64,000 bases of DNA, taken from the NCBI RefSeq assembly GCF_000378625.1, contig NZ_KB905160.1, positions 724,952 through 788,951 of the forward strand, in the 5' to 3' direction. This DNA comes from Colwellia piezophila ATCC BAA-637. Its GTDB lineage: Bacteria > Pseudomonadota > Gammaproteobacteria > Enterobacterales > Alteromonadaceae. The notes beneath the pieces are model-generated. The model did no database searches. It saw only the letters and a list, made by a program, of their open reading frames with translations, and had not been told where the DNA came from. The position numbers and the translations under genes are program-made. Positions 7,662-17,087 of the stretch are shown here, piece by piece (the first letter of the stretch is position 1; each line of letters begins with the position of its first letter).

Positions 7662-10502
7662 ATGGATAAAACAATCAATAACAAAGATTCTTTTAAAAGA
7701 ACCTCTGTTAGCGTTGAAATAAAGACCATAGTATTAAAAGTCAGTTTTTTTACGCTAGTTATTGCTATGTTAGCTTTTTTTATAATCGATATTTTTAGTG
7801 TTCGTCAGCAACTTAAAGATAATTTAAACACCATAGCCCAAGTTACTGCCAACAATAGTGTCGGTGCTATTGCATTTGAAGATACCGACTTAGCTATTAC
7901 TGTATTAGCCTCTCTCGATATGTTTCCAGGTATCGAATATGCAGCACTTTACACCAAGCAAGACAAGATATTCCAAGATAAATCCTACGACTCATTAAAT
8001 TTTAATAGTTTAGTTAACACCAAGGTTAAAACCGCGTATTTTAATAATGGCTTTATTGAAGTAATAACCCCTATTAGTTATAACAATGAAGCTATAGGTT
8101 ACTTATTTTTAGTCAGCAATACTAATGCGCAAAGTGAACGTTGGTTATATCAACTAGCGATTAGCCTTGTTATTTTAGTCATCTGTTGTTCTGTGGCGCT
8201 CTACTTGGCAAGTCGTCTGCCGCGTTCCATCACTTCAGCAATAAACAATATAATTGGCTGTTTTTCAGTTATTGCCCAATCGAGAGATTATTCCCAACAA
8301 GTCTCCTTTACTCAAATTAAAGAAATTGACACCTTAGTGAGCAGTTTTAACACTATGTTGGCTGAATTGGCCATGCAAGACAAAGAACTTAATCGCAGTG
8401 AAGAGCGTTTAACTTTGGCATTAGCGGCCAGTGAAGAAGGTATGTGGGATTGGTCATTAACGGATCGTAGTGTTTTTTACGATGCGCGGGTTTGCCAGAT
8501 CACCGGTTATAACCAAGAAGACCTTGGCGGTAAAATGAGTCGCTGGAAGGCACTAATTCATAAAGATGATTATGCAGCTGTAAAGGCCAGTTGGATGAGT
8601 CATTACAAAAATAAATCCGAAATGCTTAAAAGTGAATATCGTATCCGAGCAAAAACGGGTGAGTGGCGTTGGGTAAAGGTATTAGGTAAAACGGTGGAAT
8701 GGAGCAGTCATGGCAGACCGCTAAGAATAACGGGAACCATCACCGATTGCACTGAATCTCGCAAGTCTGAAGAGGAGCGCGCATTATTAACCACAGTCTT
8801 TAAGAATGCCCAAGAGTCAGTAGCGATATTAGACAATGATTTGACCATACGTTCGGCAAATCGTGCCTTTACTGGTTTGGTGAAAAAACCGATAGAACAA
8901 ATCATTAATATCTCGTTGTCTTCTCTATTTCATGCCCATCACAATGTCGACTTCTTTATCGATATTAATCAGCAATTACAATTAAGTGAACATTGGGATG
9001 GTGAATTAAGATTTACCAATGACCAGGGCGAATTGGTGACCACTTGGTTAGAGATCACTCCAGTCAATTACAATAAATTAAAAGAAGGTAAAACGTATAT
9101 AGCCACTTTTTCAGATGTTCTACAACGTAAACGAGTTGAAGATGAGTTACGCTATTTGGCAAATTATGACACGTTAACGGGGTTGCCTAATCGTCGTTTA
9201 TTAGCTGAAAGATTTAATCATTCCTTAGCCTTATCTAAAAGATATGGTTTTACTTTTGCCATTATGTTTTTGGACTTAGATGGGTTCAAAAAAATCAATG
9301 ATACTTTAGGGCACACTGTAGGTGATAAGTTATTAATGGAGGTAGCAAAACGATTAAAAACCTGTATTCGAGAGTCGGATACTGTTGCTCGTATGGGCGG
9401 CGATGAATTTGTCATTCTCATTGAAGACGTTGACAACAAACGAGTTATTAGTAAGGTTGCTGATAAAATAATCGACGCATTCCAACAAAAGTTCCATATT
9501 ATTGAACAAGATATTAAGGCAACTACCAGTATCGGTGTGGCCATTTATCCAGATGATGGTCAGGATATGGATATCTTATTCAAAAATTCAGATATTGCAA
9601 TGTATGAGGCCAAAAAGAAAGGGCGAAATAACTTTAAATTCTACAATACTGCAATGAATGATAAAGTGGCCGAACGAATGCGTATCGAATCATATTTGGA
9701 TACAGCTATTGAAAACAATGAACTACGTCTATTTTATCAGCCGAAGCTTTCATTGAAAACACTTGAGGTGGTTGGTGTAGAAGCACTGATACGGTGGCAA
9801 CATCCTGTATTGGGTTTTGTCTCCCCTGTTGATTTTATTAATATTGCGGAAGACTCAGGGCATATTCTGGCAATTGGTGAGTGGGTTATTCGTCGTGCTT
9901 GTGAAGATTTGTTAAAATGGCAAGGTAGTTTATTGCAAGATATTGATATAGCGGTAAATGTTTCTGCAAAACAATTTGAGCAAATTGATTTAGCCAAATT
10001 ATTGAAAAGTATTTTATCTGAAAAGATGATACCCGCTAACAAGTTGGAAATTGAATTAACAGAAAGTTTACTGATGGCAACAGGCCCTCAAGCAATTCAT
10101 ACCTTGAAAAAATTAAAAGAGTTGGGTGTTAAACTGTCTATCGATGACTTTGGTACTGGCTATTCTTCGTTGCAATACTTAAGCTGTTTTCCAGTAGATT
10201 ACTTGAAAATTGATCGTTCCTTTCTTATGGATATTGAAAATAATCAAAAAAATGAAACCATTGTTCGTGCAATTATTGCTATGGCAAAAGGATTAGGTCT
10301 TAAGGTTATTGCCGAAGGTATTGAACAGGAAACACAACTGGTGATGTTGCAATCTTTAGGTTGCGATCTTGGTCAAGGATTCTATTTTAGCAAACCTTTA
10401 CCTCATGACCAATTTGTCAAATATTTCACCCAGCAACAAACAAACACTTCCTTGGTCAATTTAACTGCACACAACAGGTTAAATATTAATGAACTTAATT
10501 AA
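7662..10502 (+). CDS. Membrane CHASE8-HAMP-PAS-PAS-GGDEF-EAL c-di-GMP protein
   Basis: A 946-residue bifunctional-type c-di-GMP protein. Two membrane helices (about 28-48 and 163-183) flank a periplasmic CHASE8-like domain with the motif NNSVGAIAFEDTDLAITVLASL, as in YfiN/TpbB. Then come HAMP (about 185-235), two PAS domains (about 245-365 and 375-490), GGDEF (about 500-655) and EAL (about 670-915). GGDEF is intact (RMGGDEF near residue 579) and is preceded by an RxxD inhibitory site (RESD) five residues earlier. EAL is also intact (EALIRWQHP near 707, ELTES, DDFGTGYSSL). Both activities are therefore possible. AGGGAA precedes the ATG. The next gene overlaps its end by 14 nt, and a YfiR-family gene follows, so the sensor domain is probably controlled in the periplasm by that partner. 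Confidence 0.9.
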   Translation: MDKTINNKDSFKRTSVSVEIKTIVLKVSFFTLVIAMLAFFIIDIFSVRQQLKDNLNTIAQVTANNSVGAIAFEDTDLAITVLASLDMFPGIEYAALYTKQDKIFQDKSYDSLNFNSLVNTKVKTAYFNNGFIEVITPISYNNEAIGYLFLVSNTNAQSERWLYQLAISLVILVICCSVALYLASRLPRSITSAINNIIGCFSVIAQSRDYSQQVSFTQIKEIDTLVSSFNTMLAELAMQDKELNRSEERLTLALAASEEGMWDWSLTDRSVFYDARVCQITGYNQEDLGGKMSRWKALIHKDDYAAVKASWMSHYKNKSEMLKSEYRIRAKTGEWRWVKVLGKTVEWSSHGRPLRITGTITDCTESRKSEEERALLTTVFKNAQESVAILDNDLTIRSANRAFTGLVKKPIEQIINISLSSLFHAHHNVDFFIDINQQLQLSEHWDGELRFTNDQGELVTTWLEITPVNYNKLKEGKTYIATFSDVLQRKRVEDELRYLANYDTLTGLPNRRLLAERFNHSLALSKRYGFTFAIMFLDLDGFKKINDTLGHTVGDKLLMEVAKRLKTCIRESDTVARMGGDEFVILIEDVDNKRVISKVADKIIDAFQQKFHIIEQDIKATTSIGVAIYPDDGQDMDILFKNSDIAMYEAKKKGRNNFKFYNTAMNDKVAERMRIESYLDTAIENNELRLFYQPKLSLKTLEVVGVEALIRWQHPVLGFVSPVDFINIAEDSGHILAIGEWVIRRACEDLLKWQGSLLQDIDIAVNVSAKQFEQIDLAKLLKSILSEKMIPANKLEIELTESLLMATGPQAIHTLKKLKELGVKLSIDDFGTGYSSLQYLSCFPVDYLKIDRSFLMDIENNQKNETIVRAIIAMAKGLGLKVIAEGIEQETQLVMLQSLGCDLGQGFYFSKPLPHDQFVKYFTQQQTNTSLVNLTAHNRLNINELN

Positions 10503-11523
10503 TCTATCTAAATCGTTAAAGCTATTACTGTTGAGTCTTTTTAGTTCGTGCTGTTGGTCCGGAAATTTAACCGACCTTAACTTAGTCGAGCTTGGGGAGC
10601 TAGATGTGTTCACTGCCAGTATATTTCGGGCCCATATACATAATAAAAACCAATGGATGTTTTCTTATAATTATTCGGTTATGCATATGGAGCAGATGGC
10701 TCAGGGTAAAGATAAAATAACCAGTGAGCAAGTATTAGAAAATTATATGGCCACACCAACTGAAATGGATATGACCATGCAAATGTTTCATCTGATGTAT
10801 GCACCGAGCAATAATTTAACAACGATGATCGCATTACATTATATGAATAAAGAAATGCGACATCAAACCCGTATGGGAGGGGAGTTTACTACGCGCAGTA
10901 GTGGCTTAGGAGATATTAAACTGGGCATCAACTATAAGTTTTATGAATATGATTATGACGTAAATAGTAATTACTGGTACAGCCTTTTTAATTTTACTTT
11001 ACCCGTTGGCAGCATTGATAAAAAAGCTCAGACACCAGGTGGTTTTACAACGTTACCCTATCCAATGCAACTGGGTAGTGGTAGTTATCAAACCGAGATT
11101 GGCTTGGGTTTTACTTCTACTTTTACAGATAGGGCCTGGGGCATCGTTTCGTCAATACAAACCACACTGACACATAATGATGCTGATTATCATCATGGTA
11201 ATTTGATTCAAGTAGATTTGTGGTACAAACAAGCCTTATCCGATACCTTTAGTTTTAATATCTTAACTCAATATTATGATCAGGACAGAATCTATGGCGA
11301 GGACGCTAGACTAAATAACATGATAGTACCGACAGCCGATGTCAATAACCAAGGATTTCGTAGAGTAGACCTTACGCTTGGTGTGGGCTGGCTGTTGGGC
11401 GAATTGAGTGCTACGCAACAGAGTATGAGTATCGATTATAAAAAACCTATTTGGCAAGACGTTAACGGCATACAGTTACGGCTAAATTGGAATGTTTCAG
11501 TAAATTGGCAAGTTAATTTTTAA
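10489..11523 (+). CDS. Met-rich outer-membrane beta-barrel protein
   Basis: A 344-residue protein with an N-terminal signal-like segment, a body of alternating amphipathic strands and a terminal Phe (WQVNF), as expected of an outer-membrane barrel. Residues about 60-130 are rich in Met and His (SVMHMEQMAQ, PTEMDMTMQMFHLMY, HYMNKEMRHQTRMGG). This PT-x-MxMxM pattern followed by GEFTT-SSGLGDI is, from general knowledge, that of a barrel family often found beside copper or silver resistance genes. It starts inside the end of the GGDEF-EAL gene (14-nt overlap, CAGG before the ATG), so the two are probably translationally coupled. A role in metal transport or sensing is inference. Confidence 0.7.
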   Translation: MNLINLSKSLKLLLLSLFSSCCWSGNLTDLNLVELGELDVFTASIFRAHIHNKNQWMFSYNYSVMHMEQMAQGKDKITSEQVLENYMATPTEMDMTMQMFHLMYAPSNNLTTMIALHYMNKEMRHQTRMGGEFTTRSSGLGDIKLGINYKFYEYDYDVNSNYWYSLFNFTLPVGSIDKKAQTPGGFTTLPYPMQLGSGSYQTEIGLGFTSTFTDRAWGIVSSIQTTLTHNDADYHHGNLIQVDLWYKQALSDTFSFNILTQYYDQDRIYGEDARLNNMIVPTADVNNQGFRRVDLTLGVGWLLGELSATQQSMSIDYKKPIWQDVNGIQLRLNWNVSVNWQVNF

Positions 11524-11552
11524 CTAAAATTAAAATAGCTTGGAGTCGTCTA

Positions 11553-12095
11553 ATGTTTATCTTTCACCACTATCAAAGTAGAGTTGTTAATCATTTTGCT
11601 GTTTTAGTGTTGCTAATACTGTGTTTATTTTGTCAACGGGTAGTTGCACAAGATAATAATTACCAAATTAAAGCTGCCTATTTATATCAATTTAGTAATT
11701 TTGTGAAATGGCAAGTATTAAAAGATGAGTTTGTTATTGGCATCGTCAGTGATGCTGACATTATTGGCGAATTTGAAGTCATTGAAGGTAAAAAAATAAA
11801 AGGTAAACCGGTACGTTTTATTGCCATTCATCAATTAGAGCAACTCGATGATTGTTGCTCATTGGTCTTTGTGGCAATCGATAAAAAAGCCCAACTGCAT
11901 AGTTTTTTGGCTAAGCTCAGGAATAAACCGGTACTCACTGTTTTAGATCATCAATACCCAAAAAACAGTAATGGCATGATTCAATTTGTCAGAAGCGGAA
12001 CTAAGTTAAAATTTACTGTTAATAATACCTTAGCAAAAAATCACGGCATTAACTTTAGTGCATTTTTATTGCAAGTAGCTAAAGACGTTTATTAA
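11553..12095 (+). CDS. YfiR-family periplasmic protein (DUF4154)
   Basis: A 180-residue protein with a signal peptide (cleavage probably after VVA near residue 32) followed by the family hallmark YQIKAAYLYQFSNFVKW. In Pseudomonas aeruginosa YfiR binds the periplasmic domain of the diguanylate cyclase YfiN and represses it. Here the upstream partner has the same CHASE8-type domain, so the same job is likely. A CC pair (DDCCSLVF, about residue 107) may be redox-sensitive. TTGGAG lies 8 nt before the ATG. No YfiB-like OmpA lipoprotein is adjacent; the Met-rich barrel occupies that place in the operon. Confidence 0.85.
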   Translation: MFIFHHYQSRVVNHFAVLVLLILCLFCQRVVAQDNNYQIKAAYLYQFSNFVKWQVLKDEFVIGIVSDADIIGEFEVIEGKKIKGKPVRFIAIHQLEQLDDCCSLVFVAIDKKAQLHSFLAKLRNKPVLTVLDHQYPKNSNGMIQFVRSGTKLKFTVNNTLAKNHGINFSAFLLQVAKDVY

Positions 12096-12199
12096 ACTGG
12101 AATGATGGGGCAGGTTTTGTATTTATCCTACTGATTTCATTATAAATTCAAACAAGGTGTTTAAAATCCACCCCTCATTAAGTATTACTATTTAAGTCC

Positions 12200-12465
12200 A
12201 TATCAGGTTCCCCTCAAGGTACTATCAACAAACTTTCAGTACGTGATAAAGCAAAAACGATTGTCTCTGTAGTGAATCATATTCATTGCCGGGTTAAATA
12301 TAAAGTGGCTACTATTTTAGAACCAAAACGGTGATATACAGTACCAGTAGTAACTATTCTACCGAGTAATGAGATAGTTACCAATATTTAGGTTTAGGAG
12401 GGAGCTATTTTCAAGCTGATAAAGCGACATCAGCAGTCGTTATTTTGTCTTTCCACAAGAAATAA
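12200..12465 (+). pseudogene. Possible decayed gene in a 470-bp gap
   Basis: Two short open stretches look like protein remnants separated by stops. One is at about 12226-12333 (reads KLSVRDKAKTIVSVV and ends at TGA). The other, 12373-12465, reads YQYLGLGGSYFQADKATSAV and ends VILSFHKK, which looks like the last strands of an outer-membrane barrel. No intact gene fits here. Decay is inferred; the open stretches are short enough to be chance. I see nothing else in 12096-12565. Confidence 0.25.
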
Positions 12466-12565
12466 ATTTAATAAATTTAATCAATATTATTATTTATCAG
12501 CTAAAGTGATAACTTAACTATAATGAGTAAAGTGAGTATGTCATTAATTAATAAAAGGATAGTTT

Positions 12566-13798
12566 ATGATTTTTATGAAATATGTATTTAAATTTTTAAC
12601 TTGTACCAGTTTCATTTTTATCATTATTTATCCTTCCAATGCTCAGGCCCAGCAAAAGTATACTATTTACTTAGATGCTGACTTTAGTGGTGCGACAAAT
12701 TCGAGCTTGGCCATACAACAGGGGATCACTACAGCATTAGCTGAAGTCGATAACAATATTCAAGGAATTCAGTTTGAGTTGGTTATCAAAGACCATAGAG
12801 CGAATTCTTTGCGCAGCTTACGTAATTTAGAAAAATTTCTAGTCGATGACCAAGCTTTAATGGTTTTTTCAGGCCTACATTCCCCGCCTTTATTAGCGAA
12901 TAAAGCTTTTATTAATGACAATAAAATACTGCTTTTAGATCCTTGGGCAGCAGCAGGTCCAATTACGCGTACTACCTCAGCACAAAATTGGATATTTCGC
13001 TTATCCATTGATGATAGTAATGCCGGTAGCTTTATAAGTAAAAAAGCGATTGCGGAGGGTTTTAGTAAGCCTTATTTATTATTAGAAGATACTGGTTGGG
13101 GTCGTTCTAATGAAAAAACAATGATTCAAGCATTACAAGAGTTATCAATAAAACCTGTTGGTTTGTCTTGGTTTAATTGGGGCGCAGGGAAGAATCACGC
13201 CAAAGTATTACTTCGAGATATTAAAGCTAGCGGCGCCGATGTGATCTTTTTTGTTGGTAACTCGGTAGAAGGGGTTACCTTTATCAATGCTATGGTTGAA
13301 TTGCCGCAAAATATACGTTTACCAATAAGAAGTCATTGGGGAATAACGGGGGGCGATTTCCCCCAAAAAGTACCTTTTAGTCAGCGTGAAAAAATAGATT
13401 TACAATTCATTCAGACTAACTTTTCATTTCTCGATGACAATTTATCGATTTTGGCTAAAAACGTATTAGCCTTAGGTATTCAATCAAATGTAGGTTTAAC
13501 TAATAAAAGCGATATTAAAGCACAAACAGGTTTTGTTCATGCTTATGATCTCACTAAAATAATCATTGCGGCTATTAGACAAGTTAAGTTGACCGGTAAT
13601 AAAAATCAGGACAAAATATTGCTTCATTATGCGTTAGAACACTTGGCTGAGCCTGTCGTTGGTTTGTTGAAAACATATCGTCGACCTTTTTCCCCGTATA
13701 GCAAGAAAAATCTTGATGCTCATGAAGCGTTGACTATTGATGATTACTCAATGGGGAGATATAACAGTAAAGACGAGGTTGTTTTGCTTAAAGAGTAA
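12566..13798 (+). CDS. Periplasmic ABC-type substrate-binding protein (Peripla_BP_6-like)
   Basis: A 410-residue protein with a clear signal peptide (cleavage near AQA-QQ, residue 29) and a two-lobe binding fold of the branched-chain amino-acid receptor type: ADFSGATNSSLAIQQGITTA, then the variable-ligand segment MVFSGLHSPPLLANKAFI and FVHAYDLTKIIIAAI. AGGATAG precedes the ATG. No ABC permease or ATPase is adjacent. Instead a histidine kinase with a periplasmic sensor region follows 42 bp downstream, so the likely role is to present a ligand to that kinase rather than to feed transport. The ligand is unknown. Confidence 0.8.
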   Translation: MIFMKYVFKFLTCTSFIFIIIYPSNAQAQQKYTIYLDADFSGATNSSLAIQQGITTALAEVDNNIQGIQFELVIKDHRANSLRSLRNLEKFLVDDQALMVFSGLHSPPLLANKAFINDNKILLLDPWAAAGPITRTTSAQNWIFRLSIDDSNAGSFISKKAIAEGFSKPYLLLEDTGWGRSNEKTMIQALQELSIKPVGLSWFNWGAGKNHAKVLLRDIKASGADVIFFVGNSVEGVTFINAMVELPQNIRLPIRSHWGITGGDFPQKVPFSQREKIDLQFIQTNFSFLDDNLSILAKNVLALGIQSNVGLTNKSDIKAQTGFVHAYDLTKIIIAAIRQVKLTGNKNQDKILLHYALEHLAEPVVGLLKTYRRPFSPYSKKNLDAHEALTIDDYSMGRYNSKDEVVLLKE

Positions 13799-13840
13799 GA
13801 ATTGTGAAGGTAATATTATTGAATGTGCTGAGTGGTATAA

Positions 13841-15637
13841 ATGATTAAAACTACGGTGTCTTTTGCTTTAGCAAGGTTTGTCTTTATTAGTTGTGTAGGT
13901 TTAGCGGTGATTATTACCAGCTTAGTAAGCAATCACGTGGTTGATTTAGTTAATACTGAATATGAAAAAATAGCTAAAAGAGAAATTAATACCTTAAATA
14001 ATAATTACCGTGTGCTGATAAATCACCATTTAATTTTATTGGAAGAACAATCCCAAGCGTCTCTTTTTGTGCAAGCCTTAATGCAGCCTAAAAGTAACTT
14101 GGGGAAAATAAAAGATTATATGGCGGGTTTAACATTATTAGGTCAACAGTATGATGAAACACTGCTTGATTTTGAGGGTACAACATTACACTCTACCTTT
14201 GAAAGTGTTATTAACTACAAAAAATTTCACTGGTTGAACGACCTACTTGCTCAAAAAGTGACTAGCTCTATTCAAATATTAAATATTGAGGGCCAGTTTT
14301 TTTGGTGTATAGCGTTTCCTGTATTATATAACCAGCAAGTTGAAGGCGTTTTACTCGCCAATATACCTCTAGATACCATTCATTCAGGTCAAATCGATAC
14401 TGAGATGCTTGATGGTTTAATGATTGAAGTCGTGAAGGGGACACGAATCATCGCAACTTTTGGTAAACAGGTAATAGGCTCTAAGCAAAGCATACAGTGG
14501 CAAGATGTAGGGGTTAGTTTTAACTTCACCGTAGATGAATCTAGTAGGAACGAAGCCTTAGAAAACTTGGTTATTCAATTGGGGAGTTATATTATCCTCG
14601 CAATAGTATTGACAACATTGTTGGCATATCTGTATGGCTATCGCTATTTTGTTAAACCCATCCTCGCTCTTTCTCAGTTAACCTCTAGCCTTGAAAAAGG
14701 AAACGAGCACAAGGCGCTTCAAGAGGACTTAAGGTTTACTGAATTTGCTAGTTTATTTAAGCAGTTTAATCACATGGGGGAAGAAGTCGCCAAAAGGGAA
14801 CGTGCGTTAAAACAAAGTTATAAAAAGATTTCAAATACTAATGAGGAGTTAAAACAGAGTGAGTCTCAATTGGTTCAATCTGAAAAAATGGCCAGTATTG
14901 GCGTGCTTGCTGCAGGTGTAGCTCATGAAATAAATAACCCTATCGGCTTTATCCGCAGTAACTTAGAAGTGTTAGAAGACTATTTTTCTGATATTGAAAA
15001 GTATTATCATGAATTCAACGAAACACTTATCAATGACCAAGATAAAGAAAACCATAAGAAGTTAGCAAAAAAATATGAACTTGAGTTCCTTTTTAAAGAC
15101 TCGCCACCACTGATTAAAAGTAGTATCTCCGGCGTTGACCGTGTTACTGAAATAGTTAAGAGTTTAAAAACGTTTGCTCGTATTGACCATCCGGAAAAAG
15201 AACGGGTAGATATTAATGAAGGCTTACGCGCAACACTTAATATGGTCAATAACGAGTTAAAATATTGTTGTAAAGTGCATGTGGATTTACAACAATTGCC
15301 TCAAGTGCATGTTTTTCCTGGTAAATTGAACCAAGTATTTATGAATTTATTGATAAATGCGGGTCAATCCATAACGGGTAAAGGAGATGTTTTTGTCAGG
15401 ACCTTTATCGAAGAAAACAGTATTGTTATTGAAATTGAAGATACTGGCTCGGGTATAGACGCCGATAAGATAGCACAAATATTTACACCGTTTTATACTA
15501 CTAAGCCTGTCGGTGAAGGTACTGGCTTAGGTCTGTCCATTAGCCACCAAATAATAGAGCAACATGATGGCAAAATAACGGTCAAATCAGAATTAGGCAA
15601 GGGTAGTTGCTTCTCAGTTTACATACCAATAAGTTAA
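13841..15637 (+). CDS. Sensor histidine kinase with periplasmic Cache-like domain
   Basis: A 598-residue membrane kinase. Helices at about 10-32 and 245-268 flank a periplasmic region that looks Cache-like. HAMP (about 270-325) and a coiled coil with repeated EELKQSESQL follow. The HisKA H-box is GVAHEINNPIGFI with the phospho-acceptor His near residue 362. The ATPase domain has the N box NLLINAGQSI, G1 DTGSGI and G2 GEGTGLGLSIS, so it should be active. No response regulator lies next to it; the nearest are 28 kb away. It is probably co-transcribed with the preceding binding protein. Confidence 0.88.
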   Translation: MIKTTVSFALARFVFISCVGLAVIITSLVSNHVVDLVNTEYEKIAKREINTLNNNYRVLINHHLILLEEQSQASLFVQALMQPKSNLGKIKDYMAGLTLLGQQYDETLLDFEGTTLHSTFESVINYKKFHWLNDLLAQKVTSSIQILNIEGQFFWCIAFPVLYNQQVEGVLLANIPLDTIHSGQIDTEMLDGLMIEVVKGTRIIATFGKQVIGSKQSIQWQDVGVSFNFTVDESSRNEALENLVIQLGSYIILAIVLTTLLAYLYGYRYFVKPILALSQLTSSLEKGNEHKALQEDLRFTEFASLFKQFNHMGEEVAKRERALKQSYKKISNTNEELKQSESQLVQSEKMASIGVLAAGVAHEINNPIGFIRSNLEVLEDYFSDIEKYYHEFNETLINDQDKENHKKLAKKYELEFLFKDSPPLIKSSISGVDRVTEIVKSLKTFARIDHPEKERVDINEGLRATLNMVNNELKYCCKVHVDLQQLPQVHVFPGKLNQVFMNLLINAGQSITGKGDVFVRTFIEENSIVIEIEDTGSGIDADKIAQIFTPFYTTKPVGEGTGLGLSISHQIIEQHDGKITVKSELGKGSCFSVYIPIS

Positions 15638-15848
15638 ACTGATGCACTGACCATGCAGTCTCGATATCGAGAGATAATAAAATGACTTTGCGCGCTAATA
15701 ACGTTAACCATTGTCAGATTGACTAAGTTAATAATGAAAACCGCATGGGTTATTAACTTAAGTAGCGCTGAACTTGCAGGGAGTCAATCAGCAAGGTATT
15801 TATTATAAATATAAAAGTAATATTACTTTATTTCCTGACACCTATTTT

Positions 15849-17087
15849 CTAACACTTAAGTAAGTAGCGTTGCACATCCAATGCTCTGCATTCCCATGAT
15901 TCATCGATGACTGTCTCTTTTCTCAACTGCTTAATGTGAGTGATCTCAAGTAAGTCACTAATAGTATCGAGCTTGTCAAAATTAACTGCGGGAACTATCT
16001 CAGCATTTGCTAGCAATATTGCTTGGTGAAATGGTTTGGCGCCGTCAGCTATATTGAGATATTTTCGATATCCATTTAAGGCAGCAAAATCAGTTGTAAC
16101 TATTGGCGTGCCACTAGCTAAATACTCTCTTAACTTAAGAGGATTACACATTTGAATCTGTTTATTGTTCACGAAGGGCAGGATAGCAACATTCCAGTTT
16201 TGTATGTACTTAGGCAAGTCAGTATGAGGCTTAGTCCCTAAAAAATAAACATTGGAAAACTGTTGTAGTTGATTAACATCGCAATCAATTTTACCGATAA
16301 AAATAAATCGCCAATGAGGTAATGCCTTAATGGTTCGCACTAATAAACTTTGATCTAACCACGTTGAAATACTGCCGTAAAAACCAGCGATAGGTCTACC
16401 AAGTGGTAAATCGTCAGGAATGATCGTTACCTTTTTGCTAAACAGTGAAAAATTAACGCCATGGGGAATATTAACCGCTTTTTCACTAGGAAATTTATCG
16501 AGTAACTTTTCACTAGCGGTAAAAATATAACGAGATTTTTCAATTAACTCACTTTCCTTTTGTGATACAAACTGATGATCAACACCTGCAAGGCTATTAA
16601 AGTCATCACCGCAATAATATACGCAAGGAGCATTGCTAAATAATTCTAAATAGTCAACCGAAGTAGGTAAAGATGCCCAAATGATAGCATCTGTTAAATT
16701 GAGTCCATCGCTGGCTAATTTAACTTGCCACTTCAAAATTGCCTTACTCAGTTTTAAAGTAAACCAGTTACTTGCACAGGGGATCACTAAAGGGTTAATG
16801 ATGATGAAATGATTATTATTGTCCTTTTCCTCAGCTATATCACTCTTTTGCTGATTAAAAAGGAAAGACTTTACCTTACCGAACAGTCTTAGCAAATCAT
16901 GCCGTGTTAGCCTTGGCTTTCTTAGGCCAATAGAATTAAGCCAAATAACAGGTCTATTTTTACTTAGTACTTTGACAATGTGCTGCGTGGAACTAGGATG
17001 CGCCCCCCAATCTTCGCCGAACACAATCAGCGGTCTATTTTTATTGGCATAGACTTTAGCTGTTGCCTTTGATTTACAAACACTCAT
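15849..17087 (-). CDS. Glycosyltransferase (GT-B type, TuaH-like)
   Basis: A 412-residue protein with an N-terminal segment PLIVFGEDWGAHPSSTQHIV and a C-terminal nucleotide-sugar domain (AGFYGSISTWLDQSL, FLGTKPHTDLPKYI, KLREYLASGTPIVTT) typical of GT-B transferases. It probably adds one sugar to the exopolysaccharide repeat unit. ATG at 17087 is chosen over one five codons upstream; either way it overlaps the end of the acetyltransferase gene, which implies translational coupling. It is the last gene of the glmS-acetyltransferase-GT group, and in position resembles sypN after sypM. Confidence 0.75.
   Translation of the reverse strand: MSVCKSKATAKVYANKNRPLIVFGEDWGAHPSSTQHIVKVLSKNRPVIWLNSIGLRKPRLTRHDLLRLFGKVKSFLFNQQKSDIAEEKDNNNHFIIINPLVIPCASNWFTLKLSKAILKWQVKLASDGLNLTDAIIWASLPTSVDYLELFSNAPCVYYCGDDFNSLAGVDHQFVSQKESELIEKSRYIFTASEKLLDKFPSEKAVNIPHGVNFSLFSKKVTIIPDDLPLGRPIAGFYGSISTWLDQSLLVRTIKALPHWRFIFIGKIDCDVNQLQQFSNVYFLGTKPHTDLPKYIQNWNVAILPFVNNKQIQMCNPLKLREYLASGTPIVTTDFAALNGYRKYLNIADGAKPFHQAILLANAEIVPAVNFDKLDTISDLLEITHIKQLRKETVIDESWECRALDVQRYLLKC

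Noticed and set aside
15660..15674. TCTCGATATCGAGA palindrome after the histidine kinase as a terminator
   Set aside because: There is no T run after the stem on either strand; it may be a chance palindrome.
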